Shown: positions 13,290-14,600 of the stretch, in pieces
How positions within the stretch are numbered: the first letter of the stretch is position 1
Layout of the letters: each line of letters opens with the position of its first letter
The notes under the pieces: model-generated
The model's database searches: none
Seen by the model: the letters and a program-made list of their open reading frames with translations, nothing else
What the model was told of the DNA's origin: nothing
Translations under genes and position numbers: made by a program
Assembly (NCBI GenBank): GCA_903933475.1
Contig: CAIZKE010000090.1
Span: 1-14,600, forward strand
DNA length: 14,600 nt
Origin: an uncultured Alphaproteobacteria bacterium
Lineage (GTDB): Bacteria > Pseudomonadota > Alphaproteobacteria > Caulobacterales > Caulobacteraceae
Direction of reading: 5' to 3'

Positions 13290-14600
13290 TCAGCCCCTGA
13301 GACGGGCGCCCGTCGCCTTGCCGGCCGCCGCGACGATCCGGTCGGACAGGGCTTCGATGTCGGCATCGGTCAGGGTCTGTTCCCGGGGCTGGACGCGCAC
13401 CTCGACCGCCACCGACTTGAACCCGTCCGGCACGCCGGCCCCGCGATAGACGTCGAAGATGCGGGCGTCGGCGACCAGGGCCTTGTCCGCCGCCAGGATC
13501 GGACGCACCAGGTCGCCCGCCGGGGTCGCCTCCGGCAGGAGGAAGGCGAAATCCCGCGACAGGGGCATCAGGACCGAGGGTTGGAAGGCCGGGCGGGTCT
13601 TCACGTCCCGCCGCTTGGGCTCGGGCAGGAGGTCCAGGTGGATCTCGAAGCCGAGGACCGGGCCGTCCACATCCATGGCCTTCAGGACCGCGGGATGGAT
13701 CTCCCCGAACTCGGCGATCACTGTCTTGGGGCCCAGCTGGAGCCGGGCGGACCGGCCGGGGCTCCACCAGGAAGACGATGCGCCCTGGACGGTCTGCAGG
13801 GGCGGGGCGGAGAGTTCGCCGAGCAGGGCCTCAAGCTCGCCCTTCAGGTCGAAGAGGGCGTCATTGTCCCGGCCGTCCCAGCGGCGCGAGGGATGGGGCG
13901 AGACGACGGCCGTGATCACCGCCGACTGGTCGCCGGGCTGGTCGCCGCGATAGATCGGGCCGATCTCGAACAGGGCCGCGTCGGGATAGCCGCGCCGGGC
14001 GTTCCGCCCCACCGCCTCGATGAGGTTCGGCAGGATGGAGGGCCGCATGCAGTCCAGGTCCGCCGCGATGGGGTTGGACAGCACCAGTTCCGGGGCGCCG
14101 CCGCCGAACTGTTCGGCCGTCGCCTGCTTCATGAAGCTCCAGGTCACGGCTTCGGCAAACCCCGCAGCGGCCAGGGCCCGGCGGGCAATCCGCATCCGGC
14201 CCTGGCGCATCGTCAGCACACCCCCCGGCGGGAGGGCGACAGGCGGCAGGGGGGTGGAAGGCAAGGCGTCGTAGCCGGCGATCCGCGCCACTTCCTCGAC
14301 GAGGTCCGCCCGGCCCTCGACGTCCCGTCGCCAGGAGGGCGGCGCGACGGTCTCGCCTTCGAGGGCAAAGCCCAGGTCCGAAAGGATGGTGTCGATCCGT
14401 GTGCGGTCCAGGGACAGCCCCGAGAGGGCCTCGACATAGCTCCGGTCGAAGGGGAAGGGTGCCGGCCGCGAGGGTGCCTGCCCCGCCAGGACCGCCTCGG
14501 AGGCCTCCCCGCCGCAGATGTCCAGGATCAGCCGGGTCGCAAGTTCCAGGCCGGGAAGTAGGCCCTCCGGGTCCACGCCCCGGGCGAAGCGGTACTGGGC
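13290..14600 (-). CDS. pheT: Phenylalanine-tRNA ligase beta subunit, N-terminus beyond window edge
   Basis: The frame is open from the window edge to the TGA at 13292-13290, giving the last 436 residues of PheT. The edge reads AQYRFARGVDPEGLLPGLEL, a conserved PheT stretch at the end of the B3/B4 region. Then come the B5 domain (about 46-118, with the Mg-site motif LVEEVARIAGYD), the catalytic-like core (about 120-330) and the ferredoxin-fold anticodon-binding domain (about 336-436, FQPSVLMPLSRDFAF ... QPREQTLTDADIEAL). With PheS it forms the tetramer that charges tRNA-Phe. A GTG at 14576 is in frame but internal. pheS is expected upstream, outside the window. The frame shows no damage. Confidence 0.96.
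   Translation of the reverse strand, partial: AQYRFARGVDPEGLLPGLELATRLILDICGGEASEAVLAGQAPSRPAPFPFDRSYVEALSGLSLDRTRIDTILSDLGFALEGETVAPPSWRRDVEGRADLVEEVARIAGYDALPSTPLPPVALPPGGVLTMRQGRMRIARRALAAAGFAEAVTWSFMKQATAEQFGGGAPELVLSNPIAADLDCMRPSILPNLIEAVGRNARRGYPDAALFEIGPIYRGDQPGDQSAVITAVVSPHPSRRWDGRDNDALFDLKGELEALLGELSAPPLQTVQGASSSWWSPGRSARLQLGPKTVIAEFGEIHPAVLKAMDVDGPVLGFEIHLDLLPEPKRRDVKTRPAFQPSVLMPLSRDFAFLLPEATPAGDLVRPILAADKALVADARIFDVYRGAGVPDGFKSVAVEVRVQPREQTLTDADIEALSDRIVAAAGKATGARLRG

Noticed and set aside
11728..13449. A 573-codon open frame on the plus strand antisense to the monooxygenase and running past its start
   Set aside because: It is a shadow of the well-supported monooxygenase gene, has no recognisable motif, and runs across the FNR-type box and the end of pheT.
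1..14600. Search for mobile elements, phage genes, toxin-antitoxin pairs, CRISPR arrays, tRNAs or a new defence system
   Set aside because: No transposase, integrase, regularly spaced repeats, target-site duplications or cloverleaf-like sequence were seen. Gene content is mostly housekeeping with even composition, so I do not claim a new system.

Overview
The window is about 70% GC, gene-dense (nearly every base is coding) and looks like chromosomal DNA of an alphaproteobacterium. My best guess is the Caulobacterales (Caulobacter or Phenylobacterium type). This rests on family resemblance, the argH-lptM-lysA block beside a TlpA-type thioredoxin, ftsE-ftsX leading into a YdcF/PlsC pair, and a zinc-ribbon/DUF3426 protein. 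It is inferred from recalled gene content, not from a database search. I see no phage, insertion sequence, integron, CRISPR array, tRNA or rRNA.

Layout. (1) 1-430, plus: 3' part of a ChaC-type gamma-glutamylcyclotransferase gene. (2) 427-3285, minus: a coupled four-gene operon, ftsE > ftsX > YdcF/DUF218 > plsC, each gene overlapping the next by 4 bases. It joins a divisome ABC transporter to envelope and phospholipid genes, with a putative promoter at 3322-3351. (3) 3478-4894, plus: zinc-ribbon/DUF3426 membrane protein, then a purine phosphoribosyltransferase (hpt-like) overlapping it by 8 bases. (4) 4891-7834, minus: argH > lptM-like lipoprotein > lysA, an arginine/lysine biosynthesis operon with ATGA overlaps. 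(5) 7833-10025, plus: membrane-anchored TlpA-like thioredoxin, then a thiolase-fold protein without the thiolase catalytic residues. (6) 10015-11331, minus: TTC38-like TPR protein. (7) 11416-11628, plus: a 70-residue hypothetical protein ending in a strong hairpin. (8) 11650-13152, minus: EthA-like Baeyer-Villiger flavin monooxygenase, preceded by a perfect FNR/FixK-type box. (9) 13290-14600, minus: 3' part of pheT.

Most of the window is ordinary housekeeping. I found no convincing new multi-gene system. The points most worth a second look are: an FtsE-like ATPase whose signature, D-loop and H-loop motifs are all degenerate; the thiolase-like protein with no recognisable active site; the FNR/FixK box upstream of an oxygen-using monooxygenase; the argH/tlpA divergent pair with no intergenic DNA; and a perfect 14-bp palindrome in front of the zinc-ribbon gene.
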